64,000 bases of DNA from Hydrogenoanaerobacterium sp032017025 (GCF_032017025.1 NZ_DALZQO010000013.1:17889-81888), one strand, 5' to 3'; positions 18,414 through 28,145 are shown, counted from the first letter of the stretch. A program made the numbers and translations. The notes: generated from the letters alone by a model not told the origin.

Positions 18414-18450
18414 AAAAGGCACGGCGCTTGAATAGATGCCGTGCCTTTTA
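18412..18450. terminator. Bidirectional terminator after gerAB
   Basis: AAAAGGCACGGC and GCCGTGCCTTTT pair around a 12-base loop, with A and T runs on both sides. It serves gerAB and the convergent DNA-repair-type operon. Confidence 0.9.
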
Positions 18451-19257
18451 TTTCGCAGGCGGCGCGGAGAGACGATTGGCTACATGCTGTTTCATTCGTG
18501 CAGAGGGGTTCTCCTGAAACTCAGTCATATAAGCCCAGTAGCGTTTGGGCATATGTGTCATACGGCATTTGGGGTTGTAGCGGGCCTCAATTGCAATGGT
18601 ATCGTAATACTGCTTCCACAGTCTGCGGTATTGCAGCTCGGCTTCGTCCTCCTCGGGCAGTTGCAGGCTTTCTACCGGTATAACATTTGCCTTGTAGGGC
18701 GAATAGGTAAGTGCCATGCCATGCGCAGCATCGTAGATCATAAAATGCTCCTCGGCAAATCTTGAACAAAAGTGAGATTTTAACAGCGGTAGTACAAAGT
18801 TTTTGGGCTCTATTGTGGCAACCAGCGCGCCGCTGTACTCTGAAAAGCGGATAAAGCCGGTGAGCAAGTGCCTTTCGTTTAAGAGAGACTTTACCGCATT
18901 GTTAAGTGCACAGACTGTGTCATCAGTAAGCATGCTCATTACTCTGCCGCCAAAGCGATAGCCAAGGCAGATAAAACGGTAGATAAGCAGAGCTTTGTCA
19001 GGTGCGCAGGTTAAAAAGCCCAGCCTTACCAGCTCCTCTGCATCGGCACAGATACGTTGTGAAAGTGACGCGTAAATGCGCTGTGCGTGCGCTGCAACCG
19101 TTATGATCTCGCGGGTGGGGTAGAGAAGGCCCTGTGGCTCATCAACAGTTACAATATCAATTGGAGTTTCGCGCCGTGTATAGCTTTCAAACACACAGCA
19201 CATCAGCCCGTCAAGGCTGCCATCGTAGAGGTATACTATAGCTGCCCCGTCAGGCAT
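18448..19257 (-). CDS. Radical-SAM-linked putative DNA repair protein (TIGR03915/DUF4130 type)
   Basis: 269-residue soluble protein (N-terminus IVYLYDGSLDGLMCCVFE; C-terminal KRYWAYMTEF) that resembles the conserved partner of the radical-SAM protein encoded just upstream. In the protein family database the pair is labelled putative DNA metabolism/repair; no reaction has been proven to my knowledge. Its start lies 22 bp inside the upstream gene, so translation is likely coupled. Both genes sit behind a promoter with a LexA-type box, which supports a DNA-damage role. Confidence 0.8.
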   Translation of the reverse strand: MPDGAAIVYLYDGSLDGLMCCVFESYTRRETPIDIVTVDEPQGLLYPTREIITVAAHAQRIYASLSQRICADAEELVRLGFLTCAPDKALLIYRFICLGYRFGGRVMSMLTDDTVCALNNAVKSLLNERHLLTGFIRFSEYSGALVATIEPKNFVLPLLKSHFCSRFAEEHFMIYDAAHGMALTYSPYKANVIPVESLQLPEEDEAELQYRRLWKQYYDTIAIEARYNPKCRMTHMPKRYWAYMTEFQENPSARMKQHVANRLSAPPAK

Positions 19258-20540
19258 TGTACCACATCCTCTCTGATAAGCTGCGGGGTAAATAACGAAA
19301 GCTGTTCCGGCTGGTACTGGGGTAACATTGCTGCACAGCGTTCCGAAATTAAAGCGCGCATCGCACCCTCGGGGGTAATCTTCAGCCCTTCGGCAAGTTT
19401 GCCCCTGCAGGTAATAAAATATTGAGCACGTTTTACCACCACACCTATTTTTTTAAGCCCTGCATAGTCTATGCTGCCGGTACGCCGTGCCGCCACAATG
19501 CGCTGTGCGCTTTTTACGCCGATTCCCGGCACACGCAGCAGGGTGTCGTACGTTGCGGTATTAATCTCAACAGGAAACAGCTCCATATGGTTGAGTGCCC
19601 AGTTGCATTTTGGGTCGAGATAAGGGTTGAAGTTCTGATGCTGTTCATCCAGAAGCTCGGCGGCATCAAAGCCGTAGAATCGCAGCAGCCAGTCGGCCTG
19701 ATACAGCCTGTGCTCGCGCAGCAGTGGCGGCTTGGTATCAAGCGACGGCAGCAGCGAGTGGCTTTGCACCGGTGTGTAAGCTGAAAAAAATACACGCTTG
19801 AGCCCAAATTTACGGTACAAATTTTGTGTAAGATTTAGAATTTTAAAATCACTGTCGGGGGTCGCGCCTATAATCATCTGAGTGCTCTGCCCTGCGGGAG
19901 AAAACTTTGGCGCATGCCTGTAGCGTACAAGGTCGGTGCAGTTTTCTTTAATTTTGTGCTGAATCACGCTCATCGGGCGCAAAATCGAAATTTTTGATTT
20001 ATCCGGGGCAAGCAGCTTTAGGCTGTCCTGCGAGGGGAGTTCTATGTTCACGCTCATACGGTCGGCAAGAAGCCCCAAGCGCTGAATTAGCACATCGTCC
20101 GCACCGGGTATCGCCTTGACATGAATATATCCACGAAAGTTGTATTCATTGCGCAGCAGCGCAAGCGTCTCAATTAGCTGCTCGCAGGTATAGTTGGGGC
20201 TTTTGATGACACCGGAACTAAGGAAAAGCCCCTCAATATAATTGCGGCGGTAGAAGTGGATGGTGAGGTCGGCCAGCTCGCGTGGGGTAAATACGGCACG
20301 CCGCGTATCGTTGCTGACGCGGTTGATACAATACTTACAGTCGTAGATGCAACAGTTGCTCAGCAGCACCTTCAGCAGCGAAATGCATCTGCCGTCTGCT
20401 GAAAAGCTGTGGCAGATTCCGGCAGAAACCGCGTTGCCGATACCGCCTTTGCCGCCACTGCGGTCAGCACCGCTTGAAGTGCAGGCAACATCATATTTGG
20501 CTGCATCCGATAAAATTGTCAGCTTATCAAAAATTTCCAA
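19236..20540 (-). CDS. Putative DNA modification/repair radical SAM protein (TIGR03916 type)
   Basis: 434-residue protein with a radical-SAM cluster motif CCIYDCKYC (CxxxCxxC) at about residue 64, a TIM-barrel core, and a helix-hairpin-helix near the C-terminus (LLRVPGIGVKSAQRIV), suggesting DNA contact. It matches the radical SAM family that travels with uracil-DNA-glycosylase-like partners. The start is TTG at 20538-20540 behind AGGCGGTG. It is first in a two-gene operon with a sigma-A promoter and a LexA core palindrome upstream. The substrate is unknown. Confidence 0.85.
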   Translation of the reverse strand: MEIFDKLTILSDAAKYDVACTSSGADRSGGKGGIGNAVSAGICHSFSADGRCISLLKVLLSNCCIYDCKYCINRVSNDTRRAVFTPRELADLTIHFYRRNYIEGLFLSSGVIKSPNYTCEQLIETLALLRNEYNFRGYIHVKAIPGADDVLIQRLGLLADRMSVNIELPSQDSLKLLAPDKSKISILRPMSVIQHKIKENCTDLVRYRHAPKFSPAGQSTQMIIGATPDSDFKILNLTQNLYRKFGLKRVFFSAYTPVQSHSLLPSLDTKPPLLREHRLYQADWLLRFYGFDAAELLDEQHQNFNPYLDPKCNWALNHMELFPVEINTATYDTLLRVPGIGVKSAQRIVAARRTGSIDYAGLKKIGVVVKRAQYFITCRGKLAEGLKITPEGAMRALISERCAAMLPQYQPEQLSLFTPQLIREDVVQCLTGQL

Positions 20541-20563
20541 AATTGCACCGCCTAAACAAAATA

Positions 20564-20575
20564 GAACATATGTTC
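20564..20575. promoter_or_regulatory. LexA (SOS) operator
   Basis: GAACATATGTTC is a perfect 12-bp palindrome identical to the core of the Gram-positive LexA/DinR box (CGAACRNRYGTTYG). It lies 12 bases downstream of the -10 element, where repressor would block initiation, and 24 bases before the TTG start codon. Confidence 0.8.
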
Positions 20576-20587
20576 TTAATAATATTT

Positions 20588-20616
20588 ATTATACCCCGTT
20601 CTACTGTAAAAATCAA
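20588..20616 (-). promoter_or_regulatory. Sigma-A promoter of the radical-SAM operon
   Basis: On the minus strand TTGATT (20611-20616) and a consensus TATAAT (20588-20593) are spaced by exactly 17 bp. The LexA palindrome follows. Confidence 0.85.
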
Positions 20617-20832
20617 GTTTTTTGTACAAAAGCAATCATGTGAAAAAGATGTTGCCGAATAGAGCTGCACAGAATACAACAAATTAAAGCTGAAACCGAC
20701 CTCGACCTGGGCACAATAAAAGATTTATTGCCGAAAATTTAAATCAGTATTCCAATTCTACCACCGGTAAGGTATACTAAAATGTATTGACCAAAGAGCG
20801 CGGCGGGTACCGAGCGGCGGAGCATACCTCAC

Positions 20833-20955
20833 ATGCTGGATGCATTTGCGCCGATGTTCACCATGGTTTACTTGCAGCTGTTTGCCTGCTATATGGTACT
20901 GCAAAACAGCTGTGATATTGACAAACCGTGCAATCTCGCCAACTGTGAAATATAA
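20833..20955 (+). pseudogene. glmS: Decayed C-terminal tail of glmS
   Basis: A 40-residue stretch reading AFAPMFTMVYLQLFACYM and then CDIDKPCNLAN resembles the end of glucosamine-6-phosphate synthase, normally FAPL...PLQLLAY and DVDKPRNLAKSVTVE. The conserved Arg is Cys, the SVTVE end is broken (NCEI, stop), and no upstream sugar-isomerase domain remains. The rest of 20641-20983 shows no gene, though several short stretches (for example AETDLDLGTIKDLLPKI, before 20745) could be further coding debris. Confidence 0.5.
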
Positions 20956-20983
20956 GCGGTGAATAGATAGAGAGGTTCTACCC

Positions 20984-22162
<1,179 letters not shown>

Positions 22163-22180
22163 CGAGAAAAGATATTCCGT

Positions 22181-22209
22181 AAAAAAAGCCGCCCACTGGG
22201 CGGCTTTTA
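22181..22209. terminator. Bidirectional terminator between dapL and hisIE
   Basis: AAAAGCCGCCC and GGGCGGCTTTT form an 11-bp stem with loop ACT. A and T runs flank it on both sides, so it ends dapL and the his operon. Confidence 0.93.
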
Positions 22210-22214
22210 CTGTT

Positions 22215-22868
22215 TTACTGCGTTTTGCTGGTTTCCTGCTTTACCTTTTTATCCACCACATGGCGTTTTGCCAATTCGTCAGAAACCTCAGAAAGTGAGA
22301 TGCCGCGTTCTACCATTAGCACCAGCAAGTGATAGGTAAGGTCTGCAATTTCGTAAATAGTTTCGGCGTTGTCGTCGTTTTTCGCACCGATAATAACCTC
22401 GGTGCATTCCTCACCCACCTTTTTGAGGATTTTGTCAAGCCCTTTTTCAAACAGGTAGGTGGTATAGCTGCCCTCCAATTTATCGGTTTTGCGTCCTTCA
22501 ATCAGCTTGTACAACGCATTCAGCGAGAAGGGGTTCTTTTGCTCGTTCTGGTAAATCACATTGTTGAAGCAGCTGTCTGCACCGGTGTGGCATGCGGGGC
22601 CGTTCTTGATTACTTGGGCTGTCAGCGCATCATAATCGCAGTCCGCTGTAATTGACACAATTCGCTGTACATTGCCGCTGGTCGCTCCCTTGCGCCAAAG
22701 CTCCTGCCGGCTGCGGCTCCAAAAGCAGGTATGCCCCTCTTTTATGCTGATTTCAAGGCTCTCACGGTTCATGTAGGCGACGGTTAGCACCTTTTTGGTG
22801 TAATAATCCTGCACCACCACCGGAATCAGCCCATCTGCGCCAAATTTTAATTTTTCTATTTCAATCAT
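22215..22868 (-). CDS. hisIE: Bifunctional phosphoribosyl-AMP cyclohydrolase / phosphoribosyl-ATP pyrophosphohydrolase
   Basis: Catalyses steps 2 and 3 of histidine synthesis. The N-terminal HisI domain (MNRESLEISIKEGHTCFWSR; metal site region DCDYDALTAQV and CHTG) precedes a C-terminal HisE domain (EECTEVIIGAKN, ADLTYHLLVLM). The 217 residues are normal for the fusion. The ATG at 22868 is preferred because GGAAGGG lies upstream and the family starts at MIEIEKLKF; a short upstream extension is rejected. Last gene of the his operon. Confidence 0.94.
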   Translation of the reverse strand: MIEIEKLKFGADGLIPVVVQDYYTKKVLTVAYMNRESLEISIKEGHTCFWSRSRQELWRKGATSGNVQRIVSITADCDYDALTAQVIKNGPACHTGADSCFNNVIYQNEQKNPFSLNALYKLIEGRKTDKLEGSYTTYLFEKGLDKILKKVGEECTEVIIGAKNDDNAETIYEIADLTYHLLVLMVERGISLSEVSDELAKRHVVDKKVKQETSKTQ

Positions 22869-22897
22869 GTTGTTCAGCCCTTCCAATATCATTGCAA

Positions 22898-23155
22898 TCA
22901 AGCATAGCGCGCGTTTTCATAATCCTGATTTCTCACATAAACGTAATACAGCATTGTCGTATCAAAATGAATGCCCGCATTGCCGAAGTGCGTACGCCCT
23001 CTATGCGTGCCTGCCATCCTGCCTTTATAGGTTTGATCGACTATACGGTATTCGTACCGAATTCCGTGTGCGCCAAGCAGATTGCGCACCGCAGCAAAGG
23101 TTTGCACGCAACTGCCAAAATGAACCTCTTTCCATCGCCAAAACAGCAGCATCAT
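22898..23155 (-). CDS. Small conserved-looking protein within the his operon
   Basis: An 85-residue soluble protein (HFGSCVQTFAAVRNLLGAHG, then YYVYVRNQDYENARYA). It lies between hisF and hisIE in the same direction, starts behind AAGAGGG, and uses codons like its neighbours. It resembles the small DUF2007-like proteins that pair a helix (residue differences over a disulfide or metal site) with a YYVYV strand, but the family assignment is unsure. No histidine-pathway step is missing at this point, so its role is unknown. Confidence 0.65.
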   Translation of the reverse strand: MMLLFWRWKEVHFGSCVQTFAAVRNLLGAHGIRYEYRIVDQTYKGRMAGTHRGRTHFGNAGIHFDTTMLYYVYVRNQDYENARYA

Positions 23156-23182
23156 GCAGCCCTCTTAAATTACCAATTGTAG

Positions 23183-23938
23183 TCAAATTCTCATTTCGAT
23201 CTGCTGCGCTTTTAAGTAGCGCTTCAAATCGCTGATTACCAGTTCTTTGTAGTGGAAGATAGAAGCCGCCAGCCCTGCGTCCACGCCGTTTAAACGAAAC
23301 AGCCCGGAGAAATCCTCTTTTTTACCCGCGCCACCCGATGCAATGATGGGAATGCTGACATGCTTTGCAATTTCCTCCAGCATCTCAAGGTCGAAGCCTT
23401 GCTTAACACCGTCGGTATCAATGGAGTTTACCACCAGTTCGCCCGCGCCGTTTTGCTCGCCGCGTACCGCCCACTGAATTGCGTCGATGCCGGTATCCTC
23501 ACGCCCGCCCTTGGCAAAAATACGAAAGCTACCGTTCACACGCTTCACATCCATCGAGAGCACCACGCACTGGTTGCCGTATTTCTGCGCTGCCTGTGCA
23601 ATTAGAGCGGGGTTGCTTATTGCACCCGAGTTGACGCTCACCTTATCTGCACCGCAGCTTAGCACGCGAGCAAAATCCTCTACGGTATTAATGCCGCCGC
23701 CCACCGTCAGCGGAATAAAAATTTGGCTTGCCACACGGCGCAACACCTCGGTGAACAGCGCGCGCTGTTCTATGCTTGCGGTAATATCGTAAAATACAAG
23801 CTCGTCTGCGCCGGTGTCGTTGTAATATTTAGCAAGTTCTACGGGGTCGCTTACATCCTGTATCCCCGCAAAATTCTTGCCCTTTACCACGCGCCCGTCT
23901 CGAACATCCAGGCAGGGGATAATACGCTTGGTGATCAT
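23183..23938 (-). CDS. hisF: Imidazole glycerol phosphate synthase, cyclase subunit
   Basis: Partner of HisH. It closes the imidazole ring using ammonia from HisH and releases AICAR. The (beta/alpha)8 barrel of 251 residues starts MITKRIIPCLDVRDGRVVKG and carries GADELVFYDITAS, PLTVGGGI and PIIASGGAG phosphate-binding motifs. The start ATG overlaps the hisA stop by four bases (ATGA). A much longer open frame upstream is only the hisA shadow. Confidence 0.96.
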   Translation of the reverse strand: MITKRIIPCLDVRDGRVVKGKNFAGIQDVSDPVELAKYYNDTGADELVFYDITASIEQRALFTEVLRRVASQIFIPLTVGGGINTVEDFARVLSCGADKVSVNSGAISNPALIAQAAQKYGNQCVVLSMDVKRVNGSFRIFAKGGREDTGIDAIQWAVRGEQNGAGELVVNSIDTDGVKQGFDLEMLEEIAKHVSIPIIASGGAGKKEDFSGLFRLNGVDAGLAASIFHYKELVISDLKRYLKAQQIEMRI

Positions 23939-24669
23939 ACCTGCACCTCCTGATTGCCGTCTGCCAGTGCGATTGCCCTTGCAAGGCTGATCGCACCCGT
24001 ATAAACCGCCTTGCCGATGATGGCGCCGTAGGTGCCCAATGCAGCAAGCTGGGGGATTTCGTGCTCGAAAGAAACACCGCCCGAAGCAATGATGCGGCAG
24101 CTCACCTCTTTGGCAAGCTGGCGATAGATTGCCATATTGGTGCCGCCCATAGCGCCGTCCTTTGCAATATCGGTGTAGATGATGGTCTGCACACCGATGC
24201 CTGCAAGCTCGCGGCAAAACTGCACCGAGTCAACATCACATACCTCGCGCCAGCCCTTAATGGCAATCTTACCGTCTTTTGCATCTACCCCCACTGCAAT
24301 GTGCGAACCGAACTTGACCAACATTTTGGTGAGAAACGCTCTGTCTAGCGCAGAGGTACCCAGAATCACACGCTCCACACCGAGGTCGAGGTACTTTTGG
24401 ATGCGCTGTTCGTCACGGATACCGCCACCCACCTGTACCGAAAGCCCGCCTGTCTTGATAATTTCACAGATAGTATCAAAGTTGGAGAGCGTACCGTCCT
24501 TCGCGCCGTCTAAATCCACCACGTGCAGGTTGCGTGCACCTTGTGCCTTAAACTCTGCCGCAACATCGGCGGGGGAGGAGGAATACACCGTCATTTGGTC
24601 ATAGTCGCCCTGCTTTAAACGAACCGCCTGCCCGTTTCGCAGGTCGATTGCGGGAAATATCTCCATCAT
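23935..24669 (-). CDS. hisA: ProFAR isomerase (HisA)
   Basis: Isomerises N'-phosphoribosyl-formimino-AICAR ribonucleotide, step 4 of the pathway. Barrel enzyme of 244 residues with MEIFPAIDLRNGQAVRL, VQVGGGIR, the catalytic Asp region of GVDAKDGKIAIKGW and YTDIAKDGAMGG. The start at 24669 fits GAAGGG with six-base spacing; an ATG two codons further out is also possible. It overlaps hisF by four bases. Confidence 0.95.
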   Translation of the reverse strand: MMEIFPAIDLRNGQAVRLKQGDYDQMTVYSSSPADVAAEFKAQGARNLHVVDLDGAKDGTLSNFDTICEIIKTGGLSVQVGGGIRDEQRIQKYLDLGVERVILGTSALDRAFLTKMLVKFGSHIAVGVDAKDGKIAIKGWREVCDVDSVQFCRELAGIGVQTIIYTDIAKDGAMGGTNMAIYRQLAKEVSCRIIASGGVSFEHEIPQLAALGTYGAIIGKAVYTGAISLARAIALADGNQEVQV

Positions 24670-24723
24670 GGTCATCCCTTCTATAAAACGAATGCAGATT
24701 GTTTTATGCGTTCTGATTTTTAA

Positions 24724-25332
24724 TTACAACTCCCCAAAAGCGGATAAAATGTTCAGCCCTGTTTCTCCGCTCTTTTCGGGGTGAAACTGTGTGCCCATTA
24801 CATTGCCGTTTACCACCACACCGGTTATGTCTATGCCGTAATCTGAAACCGCAGCAACGCTTTCTGCGCAGTTTTTTGCATAATAGCTGTGTACATAATA
24901 AACGTAATCGCCGTTTTTGCTGTGTTTCAGCAGCGGGCAGTTGCGTGTTATTTTTAACCGGTTCCACCCCATATGCGGAATTTTAAGGTTTTCTTTGAGG
25001 TCGCCCAGTATCGGTACAACCTCGCCTTTCAGCAGCCCCAGTCCGTCGTGTTCACCGTATTCCAAGCCCTTTTCAAATAGTACCTGCATCCCAAGGCAGA
25101 TACCCAGCAGCGGCTTGCCGGAAGCCGCTTGCTCTTTGATAACGGTGTCCAAACCGGTTTGCCTCAGTTTGTTCATTGCATCGGCAAAGGCACCCACTCC
25201 CGGCAGAATAATACGATCGGCCGTGTGTATCTCGTCAGCGCTGCCGGTTACCTTTGCCTCAAGCCCCAGATACTGCAGTGAGCTGATGAGAGAAAACAGG
25301 TTGCCCACGCCGTAATCGATTACAGCAATCAT
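24724..25332 (-). CDS. hisH: Imidazole glycerol phosphate synthase, glutamine amidotransferase subunit
   Basis: Class I glutaminase that supplies ammonia to HisF. 202 residues with the nucleophile in LLGICLGMQ and the catalytic His-Glu in QFHPEKSG. The N-terminus MIAVIDYGVGNL is typical. It overlaps the end of hisG by four bases; about 55 bases separate it from hisA. Confidence 0.96.
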   Translation of the reverse strand: MIAVIDYGVGNLFSLISSLQYLGLEAKVTGSADEIHTADRIILPGVGAFADAMNKLRQTGLDTVIKEQAASGKPLLGICLGMQVLFEKGLEYGEHDGLGLLKGEVVPILGDLKENLKIPHMGWNRLKITRNCPLLKHSKNGDYVYYVHSYYAKNCAESVAAVSDYGIDITGVVVNGNVMGTQFHPEKSGETGLNILSAFGEL

Positions 25333-25970
25333 TCTTTCGCCTCCTCACGTTTTTTCAACAGTGCGGTGAGCCGCTCAAGCATCTCCTCAATTACTGAATT
25401 TTTAAACTTAAAGCTAGATTTATTGGTGATGAACCGCGCTGAAATTGGCACAATTTCATCAAAAACACGCAGGTCGTTCTCTTTCAGCGTGCTGCCCGTC
25501 TCTACAATATCGACAATCACATCGGAAAGCCCAAGTATGGGTGCCAGCTCAATTGAGCCGTTCAGCTTAATGATTTCAATTTCACGGTTAATGCCCTCGT
25601 AATACCTTTTTGCAATGTTTACATATTTGGTTGCAACGCGCAGAATGCGATCGGGCTGTTCAACGTAGCCGGTTTTTCCCGCCACCGCCACACGGCATTT
25701 GCCAATGTTCAGGTTCAGCAACTCGTAAACATCAGGCTCGCTCTCAAGCAGAATGTCCTTGCCCACCACACCGATATCCGCCGCGCCATGCTCCACATAA
25801 ATCGCCACGTCCGAGGGCTTTACAAGCAGGTACCGCACACCGTTCTCGGCGTTTTCAAACACCAGTTTGCGGTTATCCTCATAAATTTCTCTGCAATCGT
25901 ACCCAATTTGTGAGAACATCTCATAAACCTTATCTCCCAGCCTGCCCTTTGGCAGCGCAATATTCAGCAT
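25329..25970 (-). CDS. hisG: ATP phosphoribosyltransferase, short form
   Basis: First committed enzyme of histidine synthesis. At 213 residues it is the short HisG(S) form that lacks the regulatory ACT domain and needs HisZ, which is encoded directly upstream. Motifs are MLNIALPKGRLGDKV, DIGVVGKDIL and the PRPP loop region DIVETGSTLKEND. The start is one base after the hisZ stop, behind GAGGATACC inside hisZ. Confidence 0.95.
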   Translation of the reverse strand: MLNIALPKGRLGDKVYEMFSQIGYDCREIYEDNRKLVFENAENGVRYLLVKPSDVAIYVEHGAADIGVVGKDILLESEPDVYELLNLNIGKCRVAVAGKTGYVEQPDRILRVATKYVNIAKRYYEGINREIEIIKLNGSIELAPILGLSDVIVDIVETGSTLKENDLRVFDEIVPISARFITNKSSFKFKNSVIEEMLERLTALLKKREEAKE

Positions 25971-25971
25971 G

Positions 25972-27105
25972 TCAGGTATCCTCCTCTTGCAGTTTACCGT
26001 TTGCATAACGCAATACAGTTTTACAGCGCAGCCCCTGCGGCTTTATGCGTTCTACGCGCACCCGCAGCCCCTGTGCAATTTTATCCTCAATCAGTGCCGA
26101 AAATACGCCGTAGTCGTCTATGGTATCGTACAACACCAGTACATCCGCGTCGTCGTCGGCATCACAGCGGTAGTAGTGCTCCAGCTCATCAAGGTATACC
26201 GCAAACCCAATGGCACCTTTGTCTTTACCAAATTTATGTAGCAGGTTGTCGTAGCGCCCGCCCGCGAGCACCACCTTGGGGATTGTCTCAACATACCCTT
26301 GAAAGATAATGCCGTTGTAATAGTCGAGGTCGTTGACAATCGAAAAATCAAGGCTCAGTTTGGAGTCAAGGGGAGTGCCTTCAAAGGCTGTGTACAACAT
26401 TTTCAGTTCATCCAAGGCGTTTTGCATCGTATCGTTTACCACCAGTAGCTGCGCCGCCGAAAGCACCTTGCTAAAATCTCCGTACAGGTGTGGTATTTGC
26501 AGCAGTTTTTCCTTGTAAAACACCGAAAGCTTGGTGTGCTCCAGCCGTGCATTCAGCTCGTAGATATTTTTAGTGCGAATGCTTTGCGCCAGCTCATATT
26601 TGGTTCGCTCATCCATGTCGGTACCTTCCAGCAGACCCGAAAGAAAGCCCATGTGCGAAATATCGAGCAGATAGCTTTCACTTACTGCGGCAAGGCTTTT
26701 TACGGCGAGGCGAATTACCTCAATCGTAGCATATTCGTCTATCTCACCAATGCATTCCAGCCCCATTTGGCTAATTTCTTTGTACTCATGGTTCTGGCGC
26801 GAAAGGCGGTACACCTTTTCAAGGTAATACAGCTTTTCAAAGCTGCCGCACTTTTGTGCATCTAGGTTTTTTACAATCGATAGGGTAACGTCGGGGCGCA
26901 TAGCGAGCAGTTTGCCGTCCAAATCCATAAAGGTGATGATATGCTCTGTTTTCAAAAAATTCTTGTTATCAATGTAGAGGCTGTATTCCTCGAATTTATG
27001 TACGCGTACCTTTTTATAGCCGTGATGCTCGAATAGCTCCCGCAGCTGAAATGTAACGCGTTCTTCATCCTTTAGGCTTTCCCAAAACAAATTCATATCC
27101 ACCAT
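25972..27105 (-). CDS. hisZ: ATP phosphoribosyltransferase regulatory subunit
   Basis: HisRS-like paralogue without aminoacylation activity that forms a hetero-octamer with short HisG and carries histidine feedback. 377 residues; a class II synthetase core is recognisable (TFMDLDGKLLAMRPDVT, YYNGIIFQGYV, VLAGGRYDNL). The C-terminal anticodon domain is short. It is the first gene of the his operon. Start at ATG 27105 or the in-frame ATG three codons later. Confidence 0.92.
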   Translation of the reverse strand: MVDMNLFWESLKDEERVTFQLRELFEHHGYKKVRVHKFEEYSLYIDNKNFLKTEHIITFMDLDGKLLAMRPDVTLSIVKNLDAQKCGSFEKLYYLEKVYRLSRQNHEYKEISQMGLECIGEIDEYATIEVIRLAVKSLAAVSESYLLDISHMGFLSGLLEGTDMDERTKYELAQSIRTKNIYELNARLEHTKLSVFYKEKLLQIPHLYGDFSKVLSAAQLLVVNDTMQNALDELKMLYTAFEGTPLDSKLSLDFSIVNDLDYYNGIIFQGYVETIPKVVLAGGRYDNLLHKFGKDKGAIGFAVYLDELEHYYRCDADDDADVLVLYDTIDDYGVFSALIEDKIAQGLRVRVERIKPQGLRCKTVLRYANGKLQEEDT

Positions 27106-27125
27106 CCCATCTTACAGTTTTTACT

Positions 27126-27154
27126 AATATACCACGCTTTATCGTATTAGTCAA
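27126..27154 (-). promoter_or_regulatory. Promoter of the his operon
   Basis: Minus-strand TTGACT (27149-27154) and TATATT (27126-27131) are 17 bp apart. The predicted start site is only about 10-15 bases before hisZ, which leaves no room for a T-box or attenuator. The remaining gene-free sequence to 27452 shows no other signal that I can support. Confidence 0.75.
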
Positions 27155-27452
27155 GTAAAGCGAAATTTGCCGTTTGTAAGGGCCAATTTTATGCGAAATA
27201 AATGTGACAAAAGCAACTGCAATTATCGCCATTGTCAGGCGGTTCTCCTCGGTTGTTTGACAGTTTTTGAAAAAAAGTGAAACAAAAAAGGTGTTTCCTG
27301 CAATAAAATCAAAAAAGTAAAACACTGTTATGGTGAAGGCAAGCCTTTCATACGACTATACCGTACTTATAAAAATCCCTAGGTATTTCCAAGTGCGAGC
27401 ATTTTACTTCACGTAATTCACAGTTTATTATCAAATATTACAAAAAATTAAT

Positions 27453-27481
27453 TTGAAATTTGTGATAAATGACGATATACT
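27453..27481 (+). promoter_or_regulatory. Promoter of the lipoprotein gene
   Basis: TTGAAA (27453-27458) and TATACT (27476-27481) with a 17-bp spacer, about 60 bases before the ATG. Confidence 0.7.
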
Positions 27482-27539
27482 AAGAATAGTCGGTGGGAGA
27501 CTACCGTAAAATAAAATGAAACATAAGGAGAAATTTTAA

Positions 27540-28130
27540 ATGAAAAAACTCTTAACGTTGCTCATCGTTGCAACATTGGCTGTATCCATGGTAGCCTGTA
27601 CCTCAAATAACGATAAAAGCTCCTCTTCCGAAAGCAGCTCTGTATCCGAAAGCGTAGATTCGTCATCCGAGGAGGAATCTTCCGAAGAAGAAAGTACCCC
27701 AGAGTTTGAGATTCCGGAAGAAAATAAGAAACTTGGTGATATCATCACTGCCGCTCGTACCGATGAAATGAATGAAGCTATGAATATTATCATGTCGAAA
27801 GATGACCCGCAGGCACAGCTGATTTTTGATGTTGCCGGCCTTAATGCCGACGATATGGAAGCTTTTGCTGTCAGCATTTCGCCGATGAACATAAAAGCAT
27901 ACGGCGTTGCTATCATTAAACCTGCTGAGGGCAAGGACGAAGCTGTACTCAAAGCCATTAACGGTTTTGTAGATGGACAGAAAAAAGCGTTCGAGCAATA
28001 CCTGCCTGACCAGAAAGAGATTGCAAATTCCGCAACCGTTGATACCCTTGAAGACGGCACCGTTGTACTGGTAATGTCGGAGGACGGCGCAGCAGTACAG
28101 AAAGCAATTCTCGAGGCACTTAAAAAATAA
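27540..28130 (+). CDS. DUF4358-type lipoprotein
   Basis: 196-residue secreted lipoprotein. The signal peptide ends in the lipobox VSMVAC with Cys20. A Ser/Glu-rich linker (about residues 21-58) leads to a DUF4358-like domain with SISPMNIKAYGVAIIKPAEG and a second half ending VVLVMSEDGAAVQKAILEAL. It is anchored outside the cell. The function is unknown; similar proteins are common in Clostridia. It has its own promoter, an AAGGAGA site and a terminator. Confidence 0.85.
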   Translation: MKKLLTLLIVATLAVSMVACTSNNDKSSSSESSSVSESVDSSSEEESSEEESTPEFEIPEENKKLGDIITAARTDEMNEAMNIIMSKDDPQAQLIFDVAGLNADDMEAFAVSISPMNIKAYGVAIIKPAEGKDEAVLKAINGFVDGQKKAFEQYLPDQKEIANSATVDTLEDGTVVLVMSEDGAAVQKAILEALKK

Positions 28131-28145
28131 TTACAGCACACCTAA

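Noticed and set aside
23939..24217. N-terminal extension of hisF by 93 residues
   Set aside because: It is the out-of-frame shadow of hisA. HisF proteins begin at MITKRIIPCLD.
27106..27539. Search for a histidine T-box or attenuator before hisZ
   Set aside because: The promoter lies only ~15 bases from the start codon, and no stem-loop or T-box sequence is present.
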